Notes under the pieces: generated by a model | The model's input: only the letters and a program-made list of their open reading frames with translations | The model's database searches: none | Told to the model about the DNA's origin: nothing | Program-made: the position numbers and the translations under genes | NCBI RefSeq assembly: GCF_020382885.2 | Contig: NC_058502.1 | Coordinates: 12,303,950 to 12,367,949 of the forward strand | DNA from: Scatophagus argus | Lineage: Eukaryota > Chordata > Actinopteri > Scatophagidae | DNA: 64,000 nucleotides | Reading direction: 5' to 3' | Shown here: positions 37,414-50,375 of the stretch, in pieces | Numbering within the stretch: position 1 is the stretch's first letter | Layout of the letters: each line of letters opens with the position of its first letter

Positions 37414-40400
37414 TGACTCACATGCACACACGCATGTACGAGCACACATTCAGAGCTACATAGTACCTTTCTGGCCCCCAAGGGCCCCACAGGGTACTCC
37501 TTTTCACTATGTTCCACAGCAGCGACAGGTCTTAAATTTGGACTATTCTGGAGATGTGTTTGAAAGCATGTGTGTGTGGTGTGTGTGACAACAGAGGATC
37601 ATTATGAGGGAGTTGGCTGAGGAGGAAAGCTCTATGGTTTTGTCATAGCAGACAAACACATGAATGATTTTCCTTTTCCTGTTTTTCATGTCACATTGAA
37701 AAACAAAATAAGATCAATTGTTGTGGTTATTTGTCTGAATGCACGCTATACTGTTTTTCACTTGGTTAAGTGTGAGAAATCCAGTGAGAATTTAGAGTGG
37801 CATTTGAGAATGACCACTCTCTAAAACAAAACCCCCTGGATACACAAACAGATATTGAAAGATATACAGTTGTTCCATTGCAAGTAATAACATTTGGAAA
37901 ACAAACGATCTGTCTGTCTCTGTTATTAAGAAGCCATTAAACTCCCACTGTCATTATGACAACATGGGAGTATCTTGTTGCTGTTTTTTGGGGAAGGATA
38001 TGGAAATAAACAAGGAGACCTTTGCATTTTACACAGATCAAGTAGCTTGAATCATTTAAGAAAATGCAGATGTTTGTACTGAAATATTTTAAAATTTTGA
38101 GCCAACCCAACATGTGTGAGCAGGGTGAGAGTGAGGGAGAGCTAAAGCCATATCTGAAAGCAGGGCATTAGGGTCATAATAAATAGTCCTGCAGAGGAGA
38201 CGGGCCAATACAAGTTCAAGCATGAAGACAGCAACATGAAATGGCTTTGACCTCTAACCCTGAATATGTAGGGCAGTGTGAGATTAATGTTGGGCATTAT
38301 CTACAATAATGCTCCTCTCTCCATCATGAGTCTGAGGACAGCAGCATCACAGTGACTAGATCAAATAAGATAACAAAAAAACAAAACAGCAGGACAGAGA
38401 AACCACTTTTAAATGCTTCCCAGGAGATCGCTACCAGGCGCATAATCTAAGGCTATGGTTACACGTGTCACTTCAGGATGACTTTAATGCTTTTGTCTGA
38501 GGCTCAAGCGTAGGGTATTAAGTGACAGCTCTGAGGGCCCAAAAACTAGATTTTGCTTGAGTTGCTATTGGATCTTCAAAGCCACATGTGGAAGTAGTCA
38601 GGCTCATACTGAGATCAGAATCCCACGCATTTTGATATTGATAACTTCAGCCACATCAGATGCATAACAGACACTTTCAGGCCAAGTGTGGACATGCAGC
38701 AATTTGATCTTTAGAATCAAAAATTGCATCGAAAGGACAGCTGAAACTGCAGCCACCATGATATACAGCATGTGCGCTATAAAGCTGAAAGAGACATGAA
38801 ATTACCAGATGGATGCGATGTGGATTGTTGCAAAACTGTTATACCAGTGAAGGAACTGATTCAAGGTTGCCAGGATGACATATAATTTGCCACTGCACGA
38901 TTTGAATGATCCTGAGTGAATTCAGGTCTTGTGAGATGTGAGCTGCTGCTGTCCAGTGATATCTGCTGCAGCAATGCACTGTGGAGCTTGTTGTATCAGA
39001 CTCCTCGGGCTATGTTGTAGGGCTGTGGTGTGTTACAGTTTGTTCAACATTGAGGTCCCCTTGCAGGGCCATCCAAACCAAATAGGAGTAGTTTTCTGCT
39101 CTCTGTGGGGGTATGGAGGAGCGTGAGGATTTAACATGCTTGTGTGTGTAAGTGTGTGAGTGTGTGTCCGTGTGTGGTGCCAGGACTGATGGTTGGTTCT
39201 GGAAATGCTCCTAGTTTAACACCTTTTTGGTATTGAGGTGAGACTTTCTGGTTCCAGAGCTCAGCAGTGGGGGTCTGATAGATGTTTGTGTGTGGGGACA
39301 GGGGATTTGGTATGGATCTATTATTGGCCAGTCATCCTCAAGTGACTGATGCTGTCAAGGTTTGTCCAGAAAGAACAGTGATTTTGCACATCTGGGGGAC
39401 GGACTAACTGGTAACGTTTTGTGCTCATAAAAACAAAGGGAGTGTAGCTTGAGCCAAATGTTCTCATGTTGTGTCTCCTCCAGGATGTTTACAGCTGCCA
39501 TGAGTGACTTTCCTGTGTACCTCAGGAATATTTTATGGGTGGGCAAAATAACAGGTCACATTCTGACATACAAGAGGTTACGCGGGATTGTAGGGATTTA
39601 AGAAGAAAGCGCCAGTGTCATTTTAAAGGCTGTTTTTAAGACTTTTAGGATCCTGTTAGGCAGACACAAACATCCAGACGAAAACTGCTGCCACGTCTAA
39701 ATCACTGCATTGTTTTAGGGGTTGTTTTTCTGCTGGGCTCTCTGTCTTGGCTGCACTTTATTAAAGGATCAGGTCACTGAAATTATGACCCCTCCCCCCC
39801 CCAAAAAAAACCCCAAAATACAACATTACAGGAATTATTTGTCTACTTTTCTGTTCTGATGAGAGTTCAATAAAAAGATTGATACTACTTTCGCATTTGT
39901 ACGGTAAATATAAAGCCAGCATGACAGTTAGTTGAGCAAGAACAGTGGAAACATGGAAACAACTGGCCAAACAAAAAAAACCTGACTAATTAACACATTA
40001 GGTCTCATTTGTTTAGTCCCAAAAGGATTGTGTTGTTGGTATTAAAATTTCTCAGAGCTAATGGAGAATCCAGGAGTTGCTTGCCAGATTGAGAAATAGT
40101 TCAGCACATAAGCCCCCTTTTAAAGCCACAACTTGTTGTTCTCACACTTCATAGTAACATTCATATTTAGCACACAGACTTGAGAGTGATACTGATCTTC
40201 TCATCTAAATGTTGGAAAGTATGTAAATGAACCTATTTCCCAAAACAACTTTTTTTTTCAACTCTTGTGGCATCTTGATAAGCTTTGGTTTTATTCTTCC
40301 AAATTTCGAGGACGTGGAAATCTTAAAATCTCACAGCTTTGACATTTTTGCTTCATACTTGATAAAGCTGAACTGAAGGAAAATGTGTTTGCGGTGTTTG

Positions 40401-41648
40401 CTTGACATGTTGTCAGTGACATTGTTTACGAGTTGAATCTTTTAAATGTAATGCTCCAATGCTGCAATCACCACAGACAAAATTCCGATGCACTGGGGTG
40501 CAAGCAGAAATCTCAGAGACACAAAATAAAACCAAAACTATTTGCAAGGTCAGATACCACTAGTGGTTAGTGAGAAAATACATTTTTGGAGGATTTGGAT
40601 GAACTACACCTTTAATTTTTTTTTATATTTTTGTGGCAAAGAATGGCCTGTCTTAACAGTAAGACTGAAACAGGATAAGCTGCCCAGTCAAACACAGACT
40701 GCCTACGATTGGAGATTAATGTTTTTTGGCTGGATTCATACAGCGTGATCTGACAAGGACACACAGGTTGGAGGGTTATGAAAGATCAGGAATCCCACAA
40801 TGTGAATGTCATCCACTCTGCCTAGTAGGAAGGTATGTGAGTGTGAGAAAGAACAGGGGTGTGTTTTTGTGTGTGTGACTATGGAGACTATAGTTATGCT
40901 AGGGGGTGTAACTCTGTGACCCATTCACATGGTTAATAAAACATTCATAGAAGCAGAGGAATGTTATGGTTTTTGTGTGAGTGTGCATGCATGTGCGGGC
41001 AAACACGTGTGTGTGCGTGTGTGCATGCATGCATGTGTGAGAAAAGGCGAATGTGTTTGTGTGCTGGTGTCTGTGATGTTGGGCCTCCTGCGGTGACCCC
41101 ACGGAGTGCACCATTCTGTCCACAAACAAAGGGCCGGCTGTTCCCCCCTACTTCAACCATGGACTGTTCCAACACTGCTGACCGTTTGCCGCTGAGCTAA
41201 CCAAATATTTCCCTTCCTGCTCCGAATTTGTCTCAATAAATAGTTTTGTATTTTGGGGTTTTCTTTCTCCTCTGGCTTGCTGCCTTTGATAGAAGACTCC
41301 TGAACACACAGGTGGCCATGTAGTCTCAGAAGGCAGCGTTGGATGTCTTCTTTAAAACCAGGGTTTAAAACCGGAGGGCAGAACCTGACCGCTCACAATT
41401 TCACCTCTTATGCCACCCTGACATTTTTATGGAAAAAACATCCCTTAGTCTGGGAGTATTATTTCATGTGTAATTGACATCTGACTGATTGAGATTAATT
41501 TTGGTTCACTTCTGTCTTTACATCCCACGGCGAAGTATAGAGACACATTGTGCTTAAGATCTCACTGACTGACTGAGTATTTTCTCTGAGCGAGGCTCAA
41601 ACCGCTTGACAGGAGGGCTGATCGGTGATTAAGGAAAATAAATGGAAT

Positions 41649-41650
<2 letters not shown>

Positions 41651-41690
<40 letters not shown>
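41651..41690. repeat. (GT)20 microsatellite, 40 bp
   Basis: A pure GT array in the gene-free interval. Confidence 0.97.
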
Positions 41691-41693
<3 letters not shown>

Positions 41694-43782
41694 CGTGCGA
41701 GTGTATGTTTCACTTGCAGGACTGACGTCTTTTCCAAGGTCTGACATACAGTCTTTGTTCTGTGTCTCTCCATCTCTCAATGACCACGTTATTCACCAGC
41801 AGAAACATCAATGTCGTACAATGTGTCTCCACTAATAGCTGAGTATTTATTGCGGTTCATATTCGTGTTGTTGTGTTTCTGTGCACCAATCGCCAGCCAA
41901 CTTTAACTGCCTCCATAAAAACCTTTTTCTAATACCATAAAAATGTTTGTCAGTCATTGCTTATCCAGTCATACAACGCAGTCTCCAGTGAGACTTATTT
42001 TACAGACAGTAGTACGTGAGCAGCTCTGTACTCAGACACTGAAGTAACTGTGCGGTGTTAGCTGGGAATGCAGAATATGCTAGAGAGAGTGTGATTTGAG
42101 CAGTGACTGGTGGTGTTGTGTTTACTCTGACGCCCATGATATTCATTACAGGCTGCGCTGTGTGCTGCTACTTCCTGAACATGTCCCATAGGCCCGTGAC
42201 CTTCACCTCCACAGGCTGCCCTTAAACCCCATTGGGTTGGAGCCAGGATGGAGGAAATTGCACTGGGAGATTGATTGGCTAAATCCCTTAATTATTTCAC
42301 AATGGGGCCTGACTGACTGTGCCTTTGGTAGCTGACCATGTCAAACAAAGATGGGAATGTTTGGCCCTCTTGACTGGTTGCATTATCTTATTTATTTATT
42401 TATTCTAAACTTTTGAAATTTGAGGTTTTATTTGAGGTATGGGAATTGCTTCAGGTTTCATAATATTGAGAGAAAACAGAGATGAAACTCTTGGGAATGC
42501 TTTTGGAGTATTTTAAGTGTAAATCAAATCACTTATTTGTCACTTCCTCCCTCACTTTGCTTTTCTTGTATTTTTTTAAACATACATGAAAAGTGCGAGG
42601 TGAGAAGAATAAATGGAGTGCACTCCTTCAGTGGGAGGTGAAAATATTGTGCACTCATGCATGAGTGTTTCATCAGAATGTGATATGCCCACACACATTC
42701 AGCACAATATCCTGCTGAGATTTACATGAAGTGTGTTTCTGTTGGGCTGACTTTTACCCAGTGGCCTCAAGGTTCCTTTAAAAAAACTCCTGTTATCCCA
42801 AAGCACCAGCTCTCTAAAGAAAGCAGATATGTAATATGTGTTGGTAATATGATGGTAGGGCCTTTTCATAGCTTGATGAATCTGTCAGATTGACCCTTGC
42901 TCTAATTTGTTTCTGTCTCCATCATTTAGCGAGGAGGTCTGTGATATTTCCCAATAAATTTACCCTCCTTGCAGAGTAATAATTGTGATATGTATTTCCC
43001 ATTAGTGGGAGCTCAGGCCTCCCGTCGCTCTCTGGGCTCTAATTGGACATGACCATTGCTTGGGTGATGTCATGTTAGCAGGTTTCAGGAAGAGAAAACC
43101 CCGCTAGTGGTAAGTGAATGGTTAGTAAAAGTCAGGGAAGTAGAAACAGGAAAGAGGCATGTTGTTATATTTCCAAGTCATGTTGAATCAGTTTGATATT
43201 TCATGATTCTGGCAATCATTGACGTAAGAGCAAACATTTCATCCACTGAGTCTAATGGGATCTATCTATGTGGTGGAGTTACAGGCAGGTCAGCCTACAG
43301 AATAAACATACAGTATGAGAGAGTGAGACCCACGTATATTGTCAGCCCTGAAAAGCCTGCTGTAAGGTCACGACCAGAGCAGCGGTGGCCAATCTCACAG
43401 GAACGCAGATTCATTTAATATCAGTGAAGGCCCTTTGTTGATAACTTCCTGGTTTTAAATAGAATGAACCTTCAGTTTTCACCGCGTTATTGCTTCCATC
43501 CTGGCATCAGACTAGAAGACGTGGGAGACTTTTTCTTTTAAATTAACACAGGAAACCGGCACCACAGCATATCAGTGCTGCACAGATGCTGCTAAATAAA
43601 ATGAGCCATTATGAAAAATATCAAAATTGTGCAGTGTGATAACATAAAAGTTTACAGAAGCAATTATGTGATTTTTCCTTTTACTGGGAGCTGTGCAGCT
43701 GGAGAGAGACAAGACAAATTAATTCCTGATTTCATTCCATAAAAATCAGTGTTTTGTTTTAATCTTAAAGCTTTTGTTTAAA

Positions 43783-43808
43783 CTGCTTATTGTTTTTGCA
43801 ATAAGCAG
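43783..43808. repeat. Perfect 10-bp inverted repeat (hairpin)
   Basis: CTGCTTATTG, then a six-base spacer TTTTTG, then CAATAAGCAG: the two arms are exact reverse complements. The element stands alone in noncoding DNA. Confidence 0.8.
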
Positions 43809-46800
43809 TGGGTGATGTAAGGCATGTCGTCTTGTTCTCCTGTTTGAAGGTTTTACATTGTTTCAGGATATAGGCATTTCACTTGTATAGTGACATTAAA
43901 TGTTCTTCTAATAAGCCTGACTTGACATAGTTGTAAAGTTGCTGTATTGGGAACAAGCTTTCGGCTCTTTTCTTGTCCTGTCTTTATGTTTCACTTCTGC
44001 TTAGCATGATTATCAGCTTTTCTTCTTTCTTTTTTTGGCATTGCCTCATTGTATCTAGTTTCTCGTCACAGGTGACTTTGTTTAACATTTTTCTCCAAAC
44101 TGGAACTATATAGCCTTCCCCCATTTTGACCACTGTGTGCACATGTGTGTGTCATGTGTGTCTGTGTGTCCATTCAAAAACATAAATGCCAATGATAGAT
44201 TGCCTCTGGATGAAGCCCAACTTTTGGTGTATGAACAGGAAATGCTAAAAGGGTTGTGATAACTGATATGCCTGCTGGTTGTGTGACTGCTACTGAGTGG
44301 CAAAGAGCCACAAAAAATGAACAACAATAGATTTCATGTTACCTTGCGTTAAGTGGGGAACTACATTGCTTCATGATCGATGGTCCCAGTCCACCTTATC
44401 ATAGCCTTTGCATATAAAGTATAAATATTATTTATGAATGGTTTCGGATGTTGCAGACACAAGCTGTTAACATTCAGTCTCCGTGTAAACCGAAACCTCA
44501 GTCCTGGTTCAGAGTCTTTCTGATTCACAAGGCATTTTTCTGAAATGAATGGACTTCCCCTCCTGACATGGTGGGAGCAGCAGGGAAGCGGAGTCAGATG
44601 TTACAGCACGTGTGTACATACTGATATGTGCATGTGTGCATGTGTCTGTGTGTGCTTGTGTTGTACTCGTCACTGCTTCCAATGCTGTTGCCGTCGACCA
44701 TGAGGTCTTCACATTATGTCTGTTGTTTAAACTTTTCATACCATCACAGACTAACTCCAAAATCCTACCATTCAACTTAAAAGCATCAAAACCATGGGAG
44801 TCAGAGAAAGAGTCCCAGTTACCTTGAGTCTCTTCTTTGTAAATGGGTATGCCTAAACACAAATTCACACTGCTCCTCCTGTACTCCCCTCTATGCGATG
44901 TACCTCAGACATGAGGCAGAGGCAGATGATAGATTTGTCATCTGATGTCATGCTTGGCAGCAAGAACAATATTCTGTCCAACAAGTACAGTTATTCTAAT
45001 GGAATGGGAAATAAGCTAATTTGTTGGAATTGAATGAGTATAACTTGATGCCCTCATCATTTTAGCCCTGGAAAAATCATTAAAAATCAATTAAATCATT
45101 GTTAAATGAGCATGTGTAAGTGTCAGCAGTAGCTATGATCTCACTAACACTTCCTTTTTAATATACTGTAGTTGCGGGGCCATATTAGGGAGATAAAGCT
45201 GTAAGGGGAGCACAGATTGGGTCATGACGGTGTCAGGGGTGAGACATGTGGCACACACCAGACTATGTCTGCTAACACCCAGACGTCTGCTGTACCACAC
45301 AGAGCCGATTGTTCCACAGCCATGGGCCCTTCCATTCAGGATCCAGCCCTTCTCCGGTCCATCCCGAGCCCAGAGAGGACTCCCCACTCCTGGGGTGACT
45401 AATGCTGAATGACAGGCAGACGCTGATCAAAGCTGCTCCTGGAAGCCCTCCTGCGACAGTTTCAGGGGGGCAGAGAGGAGACGATAAGTGGTGAGACAAG
45501 AGCAGTATGCCCACTCTGGACCTGGGCCAAATATCAAGGATCAGACAGCATGGCTGGACTTTATTAGCTTCATCACAGACAATACACTCTCTGCAGTGGA
45601 CCTCCACCATTGCCAGATTATCTCATCTCCTTTTTATAGCCCTGTGGCCCAGAGCCACACCACACTGGAGATTTGAAGCCATGAGGTGAAGAGATGCCTG
45701 GTTAATAGATGCTGAATCTGGCATTTATGGTTTTATGTGCAATCATCTTCTTCCTTTTTGCTAATATGAGAACCATGTGTCTCCAGAGTATTTGTTATAG
45801 CTGTCGTACCAAAATTTGCCAATTTATGCTTAATTAAGTATCCATTTTATGGAGCATAAAACCACAGCTTCAACTTGAAATGCAGTTGTCACATTCCCAT
45901 TGACATTGTTATGTTAGTTTGATGCACCTTGAAGGCAGCAGGCGTGAAACAGCTTTCATGAAACATGAAACAGGATGGAGTGAAAGTCTTTGACAGTCAG
46001 AGGAAAAATATATATCTGCGAGTGCATTCGTGTCTCTGTGAGTGCTCATAAGTATTGCCCTTACATGTCTTTCAAGTGAAAGTTAACCACTGAGCAAAAG
46101 ATGAAGTAAACCCCCATTTGATTTTGCCCCGAAAACATTTTTTAAAACATGTTTATATTTGTAAAATAAAGTAAAGTAGAACATGTTATGGTATATCCTG
46201 GGAGCATACTTTTCTCTCATGTTACTCACTCTGACTGGAGCCAAGGAAAACACTTTGCTTGGCCTGGACTACTGTGAGCTACTTTTTACCTTTCCCGATA
46301 TGTACGTTTGGTGAAAAGTGTAATTTTTCAGCAAGAAAAATGTGCAAAGTCTTCTTTTCCGGGACAACATTTTTGTTGATCTGCTGGGCAACAAGTTTCT
46401 GTTCAAATACTTTTGTAGATTGTCTGTTTAAAAAGATTAACAGGGCTTTGCCATAAACACGGAAAATCTCTGGCTGAACTGCTCCTCACCTCTGCTGAGG
46501 GCGCAAAAAATATCTCAGCCGTACGAAAGAAATCAAGCCTTTTCTGCAATCAGTCGCTGAGTGTGACACATTATGAGGAGGTCTCTCAGGGGGTTTATGC
46601 ACTTAATAAGAAAGTTTTATCTTGATCTGACACTGCTTTGATGCCTGTCTTTTGTTTCCATTACCAGACTGGGGTATAGGAAGCGTTTTGTGACCTCTAT
46701 GGGCTGCGCCTCAAGGCAGCCTTTACACTGAGCAGCACCCAGCGCTGGAGCTCAGCGGCATTAATTGCTTGTAGGAGCTCTGAGTTCAGAGAGCCCTTGA

Positions 46801-47154
46801 TGTGATGGATGAATGAAGGGCAAAGAGCTGCACTCTGAGCCCGATTGTGTTTCTCTTCAGTCACCACATTGCCAATACAAACCTGGACATGCAAAGACAA
46901 ACAGGAGAAAGGGCAATGAGTCACTCTCCCTCTCTCTGTTCTTCAGCAGTTACATACAGCTTGTTGCACTGTGGAGAGACTCACTCCATTCAGCAAACTA
47001 ATAAATATTTTGTCCTTATCGTTTGAATACACCACTTTTGTTATTGTACGACTCAGTGACTAACAGCATTAGTAATAGCCAGTGACAGTCTTAATTGTGG
47101 CCACCTTTTCTCAAAAAAATCACATTTGCAGCAGTTGGTGTTATGAGCCAAAGT

Positions 47155-47245
47155 TCAGTTCGATTTATTTATATGAAGCCAAATCACAACAGAAGTTGTC
47201 TCATGACACTTTCCAATTAGGGCAAGACCAAACTCTTTAATTTAA
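47155..47245. repeat. Short interspersed-repeat fragment of a teleost type
   Basis: It contains GTTCGATTTATTTATATGAA, GCCAAATCACAACAGAAGTT and CTCATGACACTTTCCAATTA. This wording recurs in many teleost genomes as the tail of an interspersed element. Only a fragment remains. Confidence 0.5.
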
Positions 47246-49140
47246 TTTTTGGTACAAAGTGGATCCATTTAGTGTATAAACAGGAAATAAAACCATCCTT
47301 CATGAACTCGCATGTGTGAAGTTGGTGCTGAAAATGTCCTTGACCTTCTGCCCCTCCTCTTCGTTTGCTTTGTAGACCAAAGGTAAAAAAACAAATTCAG
47401 CATTCTGCTTTGCGTCTCTCATCGTATGTCTATATATTATTAGGATTGTTTGTGAAATTATTTCCCCTTTTTACGGAGAAGGATAAATATGTCAGTGCTC
47501 TAATATTGCATTTGATCTGGAGATCTTCAAACGTGTTCCCATAAATCCTGAAATGCAAATCATAGACCCAGAGGATTGCTGTGGTGCCTTGAGGTCTGAC
47601 TGCAGTTTTGATGGGGTGAAATTCAAAAGAATAATCATGGTTTTGGGGAATGAAAACTGAAACCATAGCCAAGCAGGATCCTCTCTGAAGTGCTTCCGTA
47701 TGCCTCCTGATTCAAAGGCCTATGATTTCACTGTTCAGCCAGTACAGTATGTGTTCTGAATTCATATCGTTCCTATTATTATCCACCCAAATCCACCTCA
47801 TTAAGTCAGCCTCTCCTTGTTTCACTGAAATAGTTTCTGTCAAGCTCAAAAGTGGCTTGTTTAATTTCAAGCTCCATCCACAACAATAAAGCACTGTTAT
47901 TGTGGCCCCCAGGCCTATTCCTGAAATGGCACTGTAAGTGTCTGCTTTAATAGCAGAGATCAGCGTGAGCGTCTTTGAAAATAGATCTAGTCCATTGCTC
48001 TGCAGTTGGGCCGACCACAACACCCAGCTCTGACAGTATGTGGGGGTTGATCCATGTGGTACCAAAATGTGTTCAGGATATTTATACTGCTTGACTCCAA
48101 ATGTCTGTCTGGTTATGATGTATATTTGCAAAGATAAGGCAAAAGAAAAAAAGAACATTCTCAGCATATATTCTATTCTTTGATAGTTTTGGTCTTATTT
48201 TCTGAGGGTTTTGAGTTATCAGTCACTCCAGCCCTGTCTGCTAAAAATTACCTTCACCCAGCACAATGGATTTTTTTATGGTTCTCAAAGGAAAAAGAAA
48301 GAACATGCTTGCAGGCAAAAAACACTGCTGTATCACAAACAAATTTTGTTGCCTTTAAGACCCATCACAAAATAAAATATTCTAGACAAAAAAGAAGATC
48401 ATAGTATCGTTGCATCATAGTATCGTTTTCCTCACGGACATTACGGGTGTAAGACTTCATTTTGTCTAAATGTTATGGAATTCAATTAAATTTTTGTTAA
48501 ATTTAGAATCCTTTACAACACGGTCAGTTACAAATGTGTGCACATAAGAACAAGTTACAGAGAACGTGGAATGGAAGAAACAAACAAATGAGGAGTGTGA
48601 CGCTGTGGTACAGAAGAGTTTGGTGAGGGGCCAAGGGCCTGGGGTCCACTCCCTGTCCTGTCCTTTACTCTATGAACCCACATGGCACGTGACCAGCTGT
48701 TTTGACACCCATGAAAGAAGCTGTCTGATTGTTTCTGGACCCTGTAGCACCAGTAAAATGTGTCAGTCTTCTGCAGTGAGTCTGGCCACAACCACAACTC
48801 AAGCAGCTCTCACACTGAGGAGCATTCCAGTACTTTTGTGAAGAATCATAGGGGTGTGTGATGAGCACCACAGTGTCTTTCTTCTGAAACCTGGCTGCAG
48901 TATGACGCCTGGGAGGAAGGAAGTGGACTCTTTTCTTGACACTGTGAGACTTTAAGGGAGATGACAGCTGACAGATGCATCACTCTTGGTGGCCACTGGT
49001 GCTGTTCGAGGATTTGTGTTGGATTGGAGGGTGATGCTCATCAAACACTTGTCATTTGTCTCCTTCACAGAACACACACAGCTGAGCGATGTCCGGGGGA
49101 CGAGTGGTGTGTTGTTTGGCCTAAAAGAGCTAAACAAAAC

Positions 49141-49176
49141 AAAAAACAAATAAGAAACAAAAAACAAATAAGAAAC
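49141..49176. repeat. Two-copy 18-bp perfect tandem repeat
   Basis: The unit AAAAAACAAATAAGAAAC occurs twice back to back without a mismatch. Confidence 0.9.
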
Positions 49177-50354
49177 TATGCCCTTCATTTTCAGACTCCC
49201 ATGTATTTTGACTGATTTCTGCTCTTCTGCTTGAGAACTCATGTCTTTTCGATAAAGGCGGTGGGCGTCATCGGGACCATGTGAGTTCTCATGGGAATGG
49301 TTGATTTGCCCACTGCTCCAGAAAGGTGATGTAGTTCAGCCATTTCATTTTCTTGCTTTACAGCAGCCAGGCTCTCACATGACATGACCCACAGTTAATT
49401 TGGATCCCTGAAACCCCAAAGCCAGCACTTTATTCTTTCTTGGTGTTTTATGTTCTTTTTCTCTTCTGTAGAGCTGCTACTCAGTGGAGGAGCTTTATCA
49501 GACTTGCTTGCCTGCTGGGGAGATAAAAAAAAAAACAAAAACTGCAGTGCCTGGTGTAATGAGTCCAGCTTGTTGATTTATTCCACCTCGAGATCCAAGT
49601 CCTGCATGTCTTTCTTGAAGTTTCTTTCATTCTCTTACTCTCTGGTTAAGTCAGCGATACAGGGAGGAGTAGATAAAGTTTTTTTGGAGTACAGACTTTT
49701 TCTGTTTTTCTCAAGCATACATACACACTCACACTGGACACTCTCACCAGCTGGCAGCCTCAGACTGTGGAAGAAGAGGGCTTTGTGATGCAGGGCAGCC
49801 TGCTGGGCATGCTCTAAACACACCCACAGTGCTTCAGGGGAGAGGAGCTGGGAAAGGAGAGGCCGGAGTGAACACAGAGGCCTCAAAACAGCAGCCAGTG
49901 ACCCGGCCCGCTGCTAAAACTTTACATTATCGCCCCGACACCATTACAATACACAAGGGAGGGAAAGATCCCAGTCACAGACTTGGATACGCCCGAGTCT
50001 TACAGATCTAATGTAAGAAATAAGTGCTATAAATGCTAAAGTGGGAGGGGCAAAGGGCCTGCTGCACAAAGTCAACCCAAGAAAGATGTGTAAATTGCGT
50101 GTGTCAATACTGTGAAGGGAGAAAAAGAAAGAAAAGCAGGAGGTTTGAGGTTTGATAGACTTCTATAATGTGTGGGGCACCTTAACATCTAAAAGTAAAG
50201 CCAAATAAACCGAGTGTACAACTGGATTTCAAAAAGGTTTTGTGTGTTATTCAAAGATAAAAGAATACATAAAATGTCAGAGGAGAAAAAATAATAAACT
50301 CTCTGCAGGGGGAGGCCTGAGTACAGAGGAGAAAAGCTTGTCAGTTGTCTTGAA

Positions 50355-50375
50355 TGTGTGTGTGTGTGTGTGTGT
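50355..50375. repeat. (TG)n microsatellite
   Basis: A TG array of about 21 bp. Confidence 0.9.

Noticed and set aside
47712..48167. A 151-codon minus-strand open frame in the desert
   Set aside because: There are no recognisable domain, splice context or repeated gene-like codon patterns. It is most likely chance in AT-rich DNA.
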